Assembly: GCA_963790415.1 (NCBI GenBank)
Contig: CAWBOK010000008.1
Location: 62,001 to 126,000 of the forward strand
Length of the DNA: 64,000 nt
Source: JAJZQZ01 sp963790415
GTDB lineage: Bacteria; Actinomycetota; Thermoleophilia; RBG-16-64-13
Direction: 5' to 3'
In this document: piece after piece, positions 53,867-63,459 of the stretch
Layout: every line of letters starts with the position of its first letter
Position numbering within the stretch: position 1 is the first letter of the stretch
Translations under genes and position numbers: made by a program
Notes under the pieces: model-generated
What the model was told of the DNA's origin: nothing
The model's input: only the letters and a program-made list of their open reading frames with translations
The model's database searches: none

Positions 53867-54247
53867 ATGAGTTCTGCAAAGTTGTACGTGGGCAACCTGA
53901 GTTACAACACGAGTGAAGGCAGCCTGGAGACGCTCTTCGCGGCTCACGGCACGGTTGCCTCCGTCACGCTGATCAACGACCGCGACACCGGCCGCCCCAA
54001 GGGCTTCGGTTTCGTCGAGATGGGTAGCGCCGAAGAAGCCCTCGCGGCGAAGACTGCCCTCGACGGTACTGAGGTAGATGGTCGTGCCATCAAGGTCGAC
54101 AACGCGAAGGAACAAGCGCCGCGGCGCACCGGTGGCGGCGGCGGCTACGGCGGCGGCGGTGGTGGCGGCTACGGCGGCGGCGGCGGTCGGAGCGGCGGCG
54201 GCAGCAGCAGCGGCGGTTACGGCGGCGGCGGCGGGAACCGCTGGTAG
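53867..54247 (+). CDS. glycine-rich RNA-binding protein (RRM domain)
   Basis: 126 residues: one RRM (about residues 4-80) with RNP2 LYVGNL and RNP1 KGFGFVEM, then a tail of Gly with Tyr, Ser and Arg. This is the bacterial Rbp type, similar to cold-induced RNA-binding proteins of cyanobacteria and plants, and probably acts as an RNA chaperone. ATG at 53867 has GGGAGG upstream. A strong hairpin follows. Confidence 0.93.
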   Translation: MSSAKLYVGNLSYNTSEGSLETLFAAHGTVASVTLINDRDTGRPKGFGFVEMGSAEEALAAKTALDGTEVDGRAIKVDNAKEQAPRRTGGGGGYGGGGGGGYGGGGGRSGGGSSSGGYGGGGGNRW

Positions 54248-54270
54248 CACCGCTCTCGCACACGAAGCGA

Positions 54271-54311
54271 TGACGCAGAAGCGCCGGCCTATGGCCGGCG
54301 TTTCTGCGTCA
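54271..54311 (+). terminator. 19-bp hairpin terminator after the RRM gene
   Basis: TGACGCAGAAGCGCCGGCC and GGCCGGCGTTTCTGCGTCA pair along 19 positions with one G-T wobble around TAT. It lies 24 bases after the RRM stop. No T-run follows on the plus strand, but the stem is very strong. Confidence 0.7.
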
Positions 54312-54406
54312 GGGGTAAAGGTCCGGGCGCTCCGTCCGATAGTAGCGGTAGGAACAGCCACCGAGGCGGGTTCTCTGCCCTCTACGTGGCGTCTCCTTTT
54401 TCTCCA

Positions 54407-54456
54407 CGCCCCTCGGGCCCATCCTCCCGAGGGGCGCTCTGTCTTCCAGAGCGCCC
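54407..54456 (+). other. two overlapping, mutually exclusive hairpins
   Basis: Stem A pairs CGCCCCTCGGG (54407-54417) with CCCGAGGGGCG (54426-54436). Stem B pairs GGGCGCTCTG (54432-54441) with CAGAGCGCCC (54447-54456). They share 54432-54436, so only one can form fully. They lie in the 346-base gap before the YbjQ gene, 138 bases from its start. Confidence 0.5.
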
Positions 54457-54593
54457 GCAGGCGCGTCTCCAGCGCACATGTCCAGGTTCGTCCCTGGATC
54501 GCAATGTCCTCTGCGCACGGGCGGCCCCGTTCGGATTGCCTGTGTAGGGACAGGGGTACGTTCGGTGGGCACGACACCAAAAGGAGGGCGCAA

Positions 54594-54926
54594 GTGGACC
54601 CCAGAATGATCTCGACGTGTCTTCAATTGCCGGGCTGTCGCATCACCCACAACCTGGGGGTGGTTCGGGGGGTGACCGTGCGCTCTCGGTGGATCGGCAG
54701 TCAGGTCACCGCGGCGATCCGCACGCTGGGCGGCGGCCGGATCGACGAATACGTCGAACTGTGCGAGCAGACGCGGGCGGAGGCGTTCGATTTCATGGCT
54801 CAGCACGCGGACGCCATGGGCGCCAACGCCGTGCTCGGTTTCCGCTACGACGCGACCGACCTCGGCAACAACATGACCGAAGTGCTGGCCTACGGCACCG
54901 CCGTCATCGTCGAGGCGCAGACCTAG
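54594..54926 (+). CDS. YbjQ/UPF0145 family protein
   Basis: 110 residues of the YbjQ fold: a first strand ending in LGVVRGVTVRS, a helix with EAFDFMAQHADAMGANAVLGFRYD, and a YGTAVIVE last strand. These small proteins form pentamers; a heavy-metal-binding role has been proposed but not shown. GTG at 54594 has AAGGAGGG upstream; ATG at 54606 is the alternative. Confidence 0.87.
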   Translation: MDPRMISTCLQLPGCRITHNLGVVRGVTVRSRWIGSQVTAAIRTLGGGRIDEYVELCEQTRAEAFDFMAQHADAMGANAVLGFRYDATDLGNNMTEVLAYGTAVIVEAQT

Positions 54927-54988
54927 TAGGAGTCACGCGCGGTGCCGCGGCGAACCTCGATGGGGGTGGGCACACCCGCTTTCTCTGG

Positions 54989-55507
54989 TCAGTCGCTTCC
55001 GCCGAATTCCTGCTCGAGTGCTTCCTTGGCGTTGACCATGGCCGTCTTGAACTCCAAGGGCCGCCTGATCTGCTTCAGATAGTTGACCGCGGCGGTGCTG
55101 GCGGCGGTCAGCACCTCGATGTCGCCGTAGCCCAGGATCCGACCGAACAGGCGCTGGGTGAGCACCACGTCGGTCAACTTCTCCAGCGACGAATCCATGA
55201 CCTTCTTGTTTATGACCCCCGTGACTTCTACCACCCGCCGGTTGGTGACCACGTAGATGTTCATCAGCCATGATACGAACCCGCCTCCGATGCGGACCAC
55301 GGGGATGATCAAGACCAGATACCCCCAACGGATCCAGCCTGCGTCGGGCAACCACCAGAAGGCGACCAAGGTGAGCACCACGAAGATGACGATCCCCACG
55401 AGGATCCACTTGACCATCTCACTCACGGGGAAGATCCAGTGGTGGCGTTCGGTGTAGAGGATCTCCTCGTTGTCGCCCAACTGTTTCCGCAAGTACTCGA
55501 CGCTCAT
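54989..55507 (-). CDS. membrane PH-like (bPH2) domain protein
   Basis: 172 residues: YTERHHWIFPV at the start, two transmembrane helices (about 34-50 and 61-80), then a bacterial PH-like domain with NIYVVTNRRVVEVTGVINKKVMDSSLEKLTDV, diagnostic of the YdbT/YvbH-like class. Role unknown; such proteins are commonly linked to membrane stress. ATG at 55507. Confidence 0.88.
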   Translation of the reverse strand: MSVEYLRKQLGDNEEILYTERHHWIFPVSEMVKWILVGIVIFVVLTLVAFWWLPDAGWIRWGYLVLIIPVVRIGGGFVSWLMNIYVVTNRRVVEVTGVINKKVMDSSLEKLTDVVLTQRLFGRILGYGDIEVLTAASTAAVNYLKQIRRPLEFKTAMVNAKEALEQEFGGSD

Positions 55508-55538
55508 CCGGCACCTCCGCCACGGTCGCTTCGATGGT

Positions 55539-57050
55539 TCACGCCGTTGTCGTGTGGAACTCCAGCCCGTCCTTGTGACACATGATCTGCACCGTCTGCC
55601 GGCCGGTCATGAGCCCGCTCGGCAGGCCGCCGCCCGGCATGACCCATTGGCCCGCCATCAGGAACGCGTCGAGGCCGGGCAGGTCGCGGGGCATGTCCGC
55701 CATGAACATCTCGGGGGTCGGCAGCCAGCCTTCGTAGCTACCCAGCCAATTGCCGGTATAGCGCTCTATGGTCGCCGGTGTGGCCACGTCGACCATCTCC
55801 ACCTGGGCGCGCAGGCCCGGGAAACGCTGCTCCAGCAGCCCCACGACCGCGGCCGCGACCTTTGCCTTCTCTTCTTCGTAACGCGGGTCCTCGGCGGCGA
55901 GGGCGACCCAGTAGTCGTAGTCGGCTTCGAACGTGACGGTGATCACGGTCTTTCCCTCCGGGGCCAGGGTGGGGTCGAAGTTGTGGATGCGCACCGCCAC
56001 TCGATCCGCGTCTACCCCCTGCAGCGCCGGGGAGAAGTGAGCGGGGAGGCTCCAGCCGCTCACCAGTTGTGGTTCGTCGGCGAAGGTGCGGTTCACTCCC
56101 AGTCCCACGAAGACGAGTGAGGGGAAGCGCGCCAGGTCACGATAGTAGTGGCGGCGGTTCTCGTCGAGGTAGCGTTCTTCCAACAGGTCGAAGATGGTCG
56201 AGTGGCCGTCGGCGGCCGAGACCACCCAGTCGGCGCGCCGTTCGTCTTCCTCGGCCAGTCGCAGTCCGACCGCTCGGTCGTCCTCCACGATGATCGAAGC
56301 CACGCGGGCTCGATACTCGATCTCGCCGCCCAAGTCCAGGTAGCGCTTCTCCAGCGCGCGCGCCAGCGGCACCGAACCTCCGATGGGGTACCCCGCCTGC
56401 CGATCGTGAAGCCAGACCAGCGTCATGAGCAGAGAGAAGACCGACATCTCGGGGTGCCACCAGACGCGAAACGTCTCGCGCAACGCCGGGCTGGAGAACT
56501 GGTCGGCGAAGTCGGCCAGGGAGAGCCTGCCCCAGGTGCGGAGCGGCTTCATGAAGGGCAGCAGCATAGGCATGGCCCGGAGCTGGTCGAACCGGCCCAT
56601 CAGGTTTCGCGGGGGCAGGTCGGCGCGGAGGTCCTTGCCCGAGAGACGTCGCGCGTCTGCGAAGAACCGGCGGATCAGAGTCGCATCGGCCGGAGCGAGC
56701 TCCAGAAGATGCCGTTCCGTACGGTCCAGATCGCGGTAGAAGACGACCGTCTCCCCACCGGCCGTCTCCAGACGGGCGAACTCGTCCAAGTCGACGATCT
56801 CCACGCCCTGCACCATGCCCACCTCTCGCCAGAGCTCGTGCATGGCGATGCCCGGACGCGAGCCCACCAACCAGTGAACGCAGAGGTCGATGGTATAGCC
56901 GCGGCGCTTCCAGGCTGTACAGAGACCTCCCGGTGCCGAATGCTGCTCGTAGACGCGGGATCGGTATCCGTTCATCTGGGCGTAGACCCCGGCGCAAAGC
57001 CCCGCGATGCCGGCTCCGACGATGGCCACGGTCTTCCCCGCTTGGTCCAT
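55539..57050 (-). CDS. CrtI/FAD-dependent amine-oxidase-type oxidoreductase
   Basis: 503 residues. The N-terminal FAD-binding motif is VAIVGAGIAGLCAGVYAQMNGY, followed by HSAPGGLCTAW. The C-terminus keeps MAGQWVMPGGGLPSGLMTGR, typical of phytoene-desaturase-like and carotenoid-isomerase-like proteins. No carotenoid synthase is nearby, so the substrate (a polyisoprenoid or another hydrophobic molecule) is unknown. ATG at 57050 has AAGGGAAG upstream. Confidence 0.88.
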   Translation of the reverse strand: MDQAGKTVAIVGAGIAGLCAGVYAQMNGYRSRVYEQHSAPGGLCTAWKRRGYTIDLCVHWLVGSRPGIAMHELWREVGMVQGVEIVDLDEFARLETAGGETVVFYRDLDRTERHLLELAPADATLIRRFFADARRLSGKDLRADLPPRNLMGRFDQLRAMPMLLPFMKPLRTWGRLSLADFADQFSSPALRETFRVWWHPEMSVFSLLMTLVWLHDRQAGYPIGGSVPLARALEKRYLDLGGEIEYRARVASIIVEDDRAVGLRLAEEDERRADWVVSAADGHSTIFDLLEERYLDENRRHYYRDLARFPSLVFVGLGVNRTFADEPQLVSGWSLPAHFSPALQGVDADRVAVRIHNFDPTLAPEGKTVITVTFEADYDYWVALAAEDPRYEEEKAKVAAAVVGLLEQRFPGLRAQVEMVDVATPATIERYTGNWLGSYEGWLPTPEMFMADMPRDLPGLDAFLMAGQWVMPGGGLPSGLMTGRQTVQIMCHKDGLEFHTTTA

Positions 57051-57233
57051 GCTCTTCCCTTCCGGAGCTCGTGTTCTGGTCGGTTGTCCCACGGCTCATC
57101 ATACGGACCCGTCCTCGGTGTCACAACACCGCCGGGCCGACGCTCTCCACGCATTTCCTTTACATATCGGGGGTATCATGAAACACATAGATGGATCAGA
57201 CCATGCGGCATCAGCCCTGAAGGGAGCCTCGCG

Positions 57234-58500
57234 ATGCAGCGAAAGAAGATAGCGATCATAGTCGCGGCGGTGGTAGTGGTCGTGGCACTGACGGCGGGAT
57301 TGGCGGTTGCTCGAGCTCAGGGTGGTTCAGACCTGCCCGCACTCACTCCGGCCGAGCTTCTGGCCAAAGTCGCCGAGAGCGCGCCGAAGACGACCACGGT
57401 GAGCGGCGACGTAGCGTGGACCAACGACCTTCTCGGCCCGATAGGCATGTTGCTCGCTCCGGCGGGCGGTCCCGGCGTCTCCTCCCTGCTGCAGAACGGA
57501 TCGGGCAGGATGTGGCTTGACGGGAACAAGGTGCGTCTGGAGTCGCAGAGCTCTCAGGGCGACACCGCGCTGGTGTCTGACGGCACCGGTCTGTGGGTGT
57601 ATAGCTCGCAGGCCGCGACGGCGACAGAGTACACGATGCCGGTCAAGCCGGGAACCGAGACCGCGGTCGGCGACGGCGGTCCGGCGGCGGGGGTCGACCT
57701 CTCGGCGAAGATCCAGGAGTTCATGACCGAGCTGGCGCCTGACGCGACTCTGACTGTGGATCAGGTGAAAGTGGCCGGCCGCGCCGCGTATCTGTTGACG
57801 ATGACGCCCACAGCGACGAACACGGTCGTGGGGTCGGCGCAGGTGGCGATCGACGGCGCGACCTACATGCCCCTGCAGGCACAGATCTTTGCGAAGGCCG
57901 ACACCAAGCCGGTTCTGTCGGCCGGGTTCACCCGCGTCTCGTACGATCCCATCGCGGCGACTGTCTTCGAGTTCACGCCGCCCGCGGGCGCCAAGGTCGA
58001 GCATTCGACACTCGCCTTGCCCGAGGGCATGATCGCCGGTATGCATCCCGGCGCGCAGAAGGGAGCGACGGCTGGGAAGGAACCGGCGACGCTCACCCTG
58101 GCCGAAGCGCAGACCCAGGCGGGCTTCACGTTGCTCACACCTGCGGGTGACGCACTGCCCTTCAAGGGTGCGTATGTCATGCCCGCCAGCGAAGTGGGCG
58201 CATCCGGTTCCCCGGCTCTCGGGTCGCTCCCGGCTCTTGCGGGAGGAGCCCCGGTAGTCGTTCTTCAGTACGGTAGTGGATTCGGATCGGTGTTCCTGGT
58301 AGAGACCACGATCAGCGCGGCCGACCTATCCCAGGTCACGGCCGAGCTGGCGAAGGTACCCGTTCTCGGGACGACCACACCGGTGGGCCCGCATGCGGTG
58401 TATCAACTGGGCACCCGTCTTGGCTCGGCAATGGTGTTCGCGGAGAAGGGCACAGTGGTCCTGGCGGCGGGGAGCGTCTCTCAGGCCGACCTCGCTGATC

Positions 58501-58520
<20 letters not shown>
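57234..58520 (+). CDS. exported LolA-like/DUF2092-type lipid-binding protein
   Basis: 428 residues: signal anchor (KKIAIIVAAVVVVVALTAGLAVA), then a beta-rich domain with LLAKVAESAPKTTTVSGDVAWTN, an SGRMWLDGNKVRLESQ strand pair and ATVFEFTPPAGAKV. This is the LolA/outer-membrane-lipoprotein-sorting-like fold as found in monoderm actinobacteria, where it is linked to lipid or lipoprotein handling. The last third is a separate domain typical of DUF4367-like proteins. ATG at 57234 follows AGGGAG. A strong hairpin follows, then an ABC exporter. Confidence 0.82.
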
Positions 58521-59594
<1,074 letters not shown>

Positions 59595-59598
<4 letters not shown>

Positions 59599-60404
59599 AC
59601 CATCTGCGCCGCGAGATAGTCAAGGTCCTGTTCCAGCGCCGCACGTACGTGGGCTGGGCCGGTCTCGTGGCCATACCCATCATCATGACTATCGCCCTGC
59701 GGCTCTCTTCGGGTACGCCGCCGCACGGTGAGGGCCCGCCGTTCTTTTCCAACATCGCAGCCAACGGCATGTTCGTGCCGCTGGCTGCGCTGGCCGCCAT
59801 GTCGTTCTTCCTGCTCCCCCTCGTGTCGGCCATGACGGGCAGCTACGTCATCGCCGGCGAGGCTGAGCTTGGCACGCTCAAGACCCTGCTCACCCGGCCG
59901 GTGAGCCGCACCGGGGTGCTGCTGGCGAAGTGGGCGGTGGCGATCATGTACGTGGGCGTAGGCATGGCGCTGGTGGCGGTCGCCGGCGTCATAGCCGGAT
60001 GGTCGGTCTTCGGTCTGCATCCGATGACCACACTCTCGGGTGGACAGGTGAGCGTGGCGCATGGGTTCGGGCTTATCGCCTTGGCGTATCTCATCGCCTT
60101 GGTAGGGATGGCGTGCATCGTCTCGCTGGCGGTGCTGCTCTCCACCCTCACCGATTCCAGCCTGACCGCCGCCGTCGGAGCGCTGGTGCTCGTGTTGGTG
60201 CTGCAGGCGTTGGGCCAGTTCAGCTACTTCGACTTCCTGAAGCCCTACCTGTTCACCAGCCATTTCGAGGACTGGTTCAATCTGCTCCGCCAGCCCATCT
60301 CGTGGGAGCCCATCTGGAAGGCGCTGGCCACGTTCGCGGCCTACATCGTCGGCCTGGTGCTCGTGGCGTGGGGAGTGTTCCGGCGGAAGGACATCCTGTC
60401 CTGA
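59595..60404 (+). CDS. ABC-2 type exporter permease
   Basis: 269 residues with six transmembrane helices and the ABC-2 features GSYVIAGEAELGTLKTLLTRPVSR and a basic C-terminus FRRKDILS. It is the membrane partner of the ATPase encoded just upstream. The cargo is unknown; the LolA-like gene next door makes a lipid or membrane-linked substrate plausible. Confidence 0.9.
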
Positions 60405-60453
60405 CCCGAGTCCCCGCGGTCGTGCCCATTGCGCGAAGGGCGGGTGCCGCCCG

Positions 60454-60780
60454 CTACCCGAAGTGCTTCGCGAAGAGCGTCCGCAGGCTGATCTCCGCCT
60501 CCGCTTCGAACGCCCGGTAGCGGACGAGAAGGTCAAGGGCCTCGGGGGTGAGCGTAGATCCACCCCCGGACGTTCCGCCGACGGTGCGGTGGAGAAGGGC
60601 GAAGCCGAGACCGTCCTCCATGGCGCGGATGGTCCAGTATGCCTTGTTGTACGACATGCCGACTTCTCCCGCCGCTTTGCGCAGGGAGCCCGACCCGGCC
60701 ACGTGTTCGAGCAACGTGGCGGGGCCGGGTCCGAAGACCTTGCCCTCGTTCTCCAGCCAGAGCTTCCAGGCAGGTCGCAC
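60454..60780 (-). CDS. ModE/LysR-type winged-helix DNA-binding protein
   Basis: 108 residues holding only the ModE N-terminal HTH: GPGPATLLEHVAGSGSLRKAAGEVGMSYNKAYWTIRAMEDGLGF is the whole motif, followed by GGTSGGGSTLTPEALDLL. The molybdate-binding domain of full ModE is missing. It lies seven bases after the aldehyde dehydrogenase stop on the same strand, so it probably regulates, or is regulated with, that gene. GTG at 60780. Confidence 0.85.
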   Translation of the reverse strand: MRPAWKLWLENEGKVFGPGPATLLEHVAGSGSLRKAAGEVGMSYNKAYWTIRAMEDGLGFALLHRTVGGTSGGGSTLTPEALDLLVRYRAFEAEAEISLRTLFAKHFG

Positions 60781-60787
60781 CGCGGGC

Positions 60788-62287
60788 CTACTCCGCGTCG
60801 CCGTAGACGGTGAAGTGCCAACCCTTGCGCACGTCGCCCGTCAGGTCGGCCATGACGTGCTTGACCGTGGTGTACTCCTCGAAGGAGTAGTGCGAGAGAT
60901 CGGCTCCGAACCCCGACTTCTTCACCCCTCCGTGTGGCATCTCTGAGGCTAGGGGGAGGTGGTCGTTGATCCACACTTCGCCGAAGTGCAGCTCCTTCGC
61001 GACGCGGAGGGCGCGGAACACGTTGGTGGTCCAGACCGATGACGCCAACCCATAGTCCACGTCGTTGGCGAGCCCGACCACCTCGTCTTCGGTGTCGAAG
61101 GGCAACACCGTCACCACCGGCCCGAATATCTCCTTCTGCACCACCTCGGAGTCCTGGCGCGCCCCGGTGACGATGGTGGGCTCGTAGAAGAATCCCGGCC
61201 CGTCGACCGCGCGGCCGCCGGTGACGATGGTGAGGCCCGTCTCGCGGGCGCGATCCACGAATCCGGCCACTCCCGCCCGCTGCGACGCCGAGATCAAGGG
61301 CCCCATGTCGGTGAGCGGGGAGCGGGGGTCGCCCACGCGGATGGCGAGCACGGCTTCTGTGAATCGTTCCAGGAACTCGTCGAAGCCGGCGCGTTGCACG
61401 TAGACGCGGGTGGCGGCGGTGCAGTCTTGGCCGGTGTTGACGTAGCCGCCCACCACCGCGCCCTGCACCGCGGCGGCGAGGTCGGCGTCGTCGAACACGA
61501 TGAACGGCGCCTTGCCGCCCAGCTCCAGGTGCAGTCGTTTCAGCGTGGGGGCCGCCAGCATCATGATGCGCGAGCCGGTGGCGGTGTTGCCGGTGAGCGA
61601 CACCATGTCGACCCCGGGGTGCTCCACCAGGGCCGCGCCGACTTCGTCGCCGGGGCCGGTCACCACGTTGAACACGCCCGCGGGTATCCCCACGTCGAGT
61701 GCGATCTGAGCCATCCTGATGGCCGTCAGCGGCGTGTTCGAGGCCGGCTTCAGGATCACGGTGTTCCCGGCGGCCAGCGCGGGGGCGATCTTCCAGGCGC
61801 CCATGAGGTAGGGGTAGTTCCAGGGTGCGATGGACGCCACCACTCCCACGGGTTCGCGGCGGAGCATGCTCGTGTAGCCCGTGACGTACTCGCCCGCCGC
61901 GCTGCCTTCGAGACTGCGCGCCTGCGTGCCCATGAAGCGGATGTTGTCGTTGGCGAAGGGGATGTCGGAGTTCGCGCTCAGTTTGATGGGCTTGCCGGTC
62001 TGGGCGGTCTCGAGTTCCGCCAGCTCCTGCGCCTGCTCGTCCAGGCGGTCGGCGAACTTCATCAGGAGCATGCTGCGCTCGCCCGGGGTGAGTCGAGACC
62101 AGGTCGCGAACGCCTCCCGCGCGGCGCGCACGGCGCGGTCGACGTCCTCCGCGCCCGCCCGGGGCACGCTGCCCACGGTCGCTTCAGTGGCGGGGTCGAT
62201 GACCTGCATGCGCCGGCCCGACACCGATTCCACTTCGTTCCCGCCCACGATCATCTTCAACTCAGTCAGGTTCGTCGCCGCATCCAT
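60788..62287 (-). CDS. aldehyde dehydrogenase (aminobutyraldehyde/betaine-aldehyde type)
   Basis: 499 residues. VVASIAPWNYPYLM, ILKPASNTPLTA, SLTGNTATGS, LELGGKAPF (general base Glu) and NTGQDCTAATR (catalytic Cys) identify the family. The closest pattern is the gamma-aminobutyraldehyde/betaine-aldehyde group, which oxidises amino-aldehydes with NAD(P). ATG at 62287 has GGAG upstream. Confidence 0.92.
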   Translation of the reverse strand: MDAATNLTELKMIVGGNEVESVSGRRMQVIDPATEATVGSVPRAGAEDVDRAVRAAREAFATWSRLTPGERSMLLMKFADRLDEQAQELAELETAQTGKPIKLSANSDIPFANDNIRFMGTQARSLEGSAAGEYVTGYTSMLRREPVGVVASIAPWNYPYLMGAWKIAPALAAGNTVILKPASNTPLTAIRMAQIALDVGIPAGVFNVVTGPGDEVGAALVEHPGVDMVSLTGNTATGSRIMMLAAPTLKRLHLELGGKAPFIVFDDADLAAAVQGAVVGGYVNTGQDCTAATRVYVQRAGFDEFLERFTEAVLAIRVGDPRSPLTDMGPLISASQRAGVAGFVDRARETGLTIVTGGRAVDGPGFFYEPTIVTGARQDSEVVQKEIFGPVVTVLPFDTEDEVVGLANDVDYGLASSVWTTNVFRALRVAKELHFGEVWINDHLPLASEMPHGGVKKSGFGADLSHYSFEEYTTVKHVMADLTGDVRKGWHFTVYGDAE

Positions 62288-62382
62288 GGCCCGCTCCTCG
62301 CGCGTCTGCCCGTCGTATGCCGCTCATAGTATGCCCGAGGCGGTGCGGTCGTACGCAATGAGTTGCTATGCTGTCTCCGGTC

Positions 62383-63459
62383 ATGCGCTACTTCGACGCC
62401 CACTGCGACACCATCCAGCCTATCGTGCAGGGGCAGGCCGACTTCATGGCCGACCCCGGTGCAGCCGACCCGGATGCGACCGAGCCGGGCCTGCACGTGA
62501 CCCTGCCCGGCATGCTCGAGGCAGGTCTCTCGGCGCAGGTCTTCGCAGCCTGGGTGTTCGCGGAACGGGGTACCGGCAACGAATACGAGCGGGCCATGGA
62601 GCAGGTCGAAGGGGTCCAGGATCTCTGCCGGACGCATAGCGCGCATCTGAAGTTCGCTACGCGCTATGCGGACATCGTCACGGCACGCGAGAATCCCGGC
62701 CTGATCGCGGCCATCGCTTCGCTCGAGGGCGCCGACCCCCTGATGGGCGAGGTCGACACGCTGCGCGACTTCTACGCAGCCGGCGTCCGCCTGGTGACGC
62801 TCGCCTGGGGGGACAACGCCTTCTCGGGTACGGTCTACGGCGACCGATCGGGTCTCACGTCCAAAGGCCGAGAGCTGGTGGAGCTCTGCGACGAGATGGG
62901 GGTCGTCGTGGACGTGTCGCACGCGTCCGACCTGGCGTTCTCCCAGGTGGCCGATGTGGCCCGCGGGCCCGTGGTCGCCAGTCACAGCGATTGCCGGATG
63001 CTCTGTCCCCACCCCCGCAATCTCACCGACGAGATGATCCGCGGTCTGGGGATGAGGGGCGGCGTCATGGGCATCAACCTCGCCTCGGGGTTCCTGTCCG
63101 CCGACTTCTTCGCGCAGGAGAAGGACGAGCAAGAGGAGTGGGTGAGGCGGATCAGCACCGGCGAGGGCAGCTTCCGGGAGGCGACCGAGGTGGCTCGGGC
63201 AGGAGCACGGAAGCTGCGTCGGCCGCCCCTTGAGCTGGTGGTGAATCACGTGAGACACGCCATGAACATCGGGGGAGAGGACTGCGTCGGCTTGGGCGGC
63301 GACCTCGACGGCATCGAGAGCACACCCGTGGGCATGGACACGGTGGCGGACTACGGCAAGTTGGAAGCGTTGCTGCTGGCCGGGGGACTGAGCCCCAGGC
63401 AGGTGGAGAAGGTGTGCCACGAGAACTTCGAGCGCGTGTTCCGAGAGGTCTTGCGGTGA
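62383..63459 (+). CDS. membrane dipeptidase (M19 renal dipeptidase) family protein
   Basis: About 358 residues: metal ligands in FDAHCDTI (HxD), a Glu in SLEGADPL, a His in VSHASD and SHSDCRML, plus GLGGDLDGIES near the end. It hydrolyses dipeptides, often with D-residues, with two zinc ions. The first ATG of this frame is at 62368; 62383 fits the family start better. The stop is overlapped by the next gene's GTG. Confidence 0.92.
   Translation: MRYFDAHCDTIQPIVQGQADFMADPGAADPDATEPGLHVTLPGMLEAGLSAQVFAAWVFAERGTGNEYERAMEQVEGVQDLCRTHSAHLKFATRYADIVTARENPGLIAAIASLEGADPLMGEVDTLRDFYAAGVRLVTLAWGDNAFSGTVYGDRSGLTSKGRELVELCDEMGVVVDVSHASDLAFSQVADVARGPVVASHSDCRMLCPHPRNLTDEMIRGLGMRGGVMGINLASGFLSADFFAQEKDEQEEWVRRISTGEGSFREATEVARAGARKLRRPPLELVVNHVRHAMNIGGEDCVGLGGDLDGIESTPVGMDTVADYGKLEALLLAGGLSPRQVEKVCHENFERVFREVLR

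Noticed and set aside
56148..57233. Long plus-strand frame opposite the CrtI-like gene, open into the LolA-like protein
   Set aside because: It is the antisense of a well-conserved oxidoreductase. The true LolA-like gene begins at 57234 with a ribosome binding site and signal peptide.
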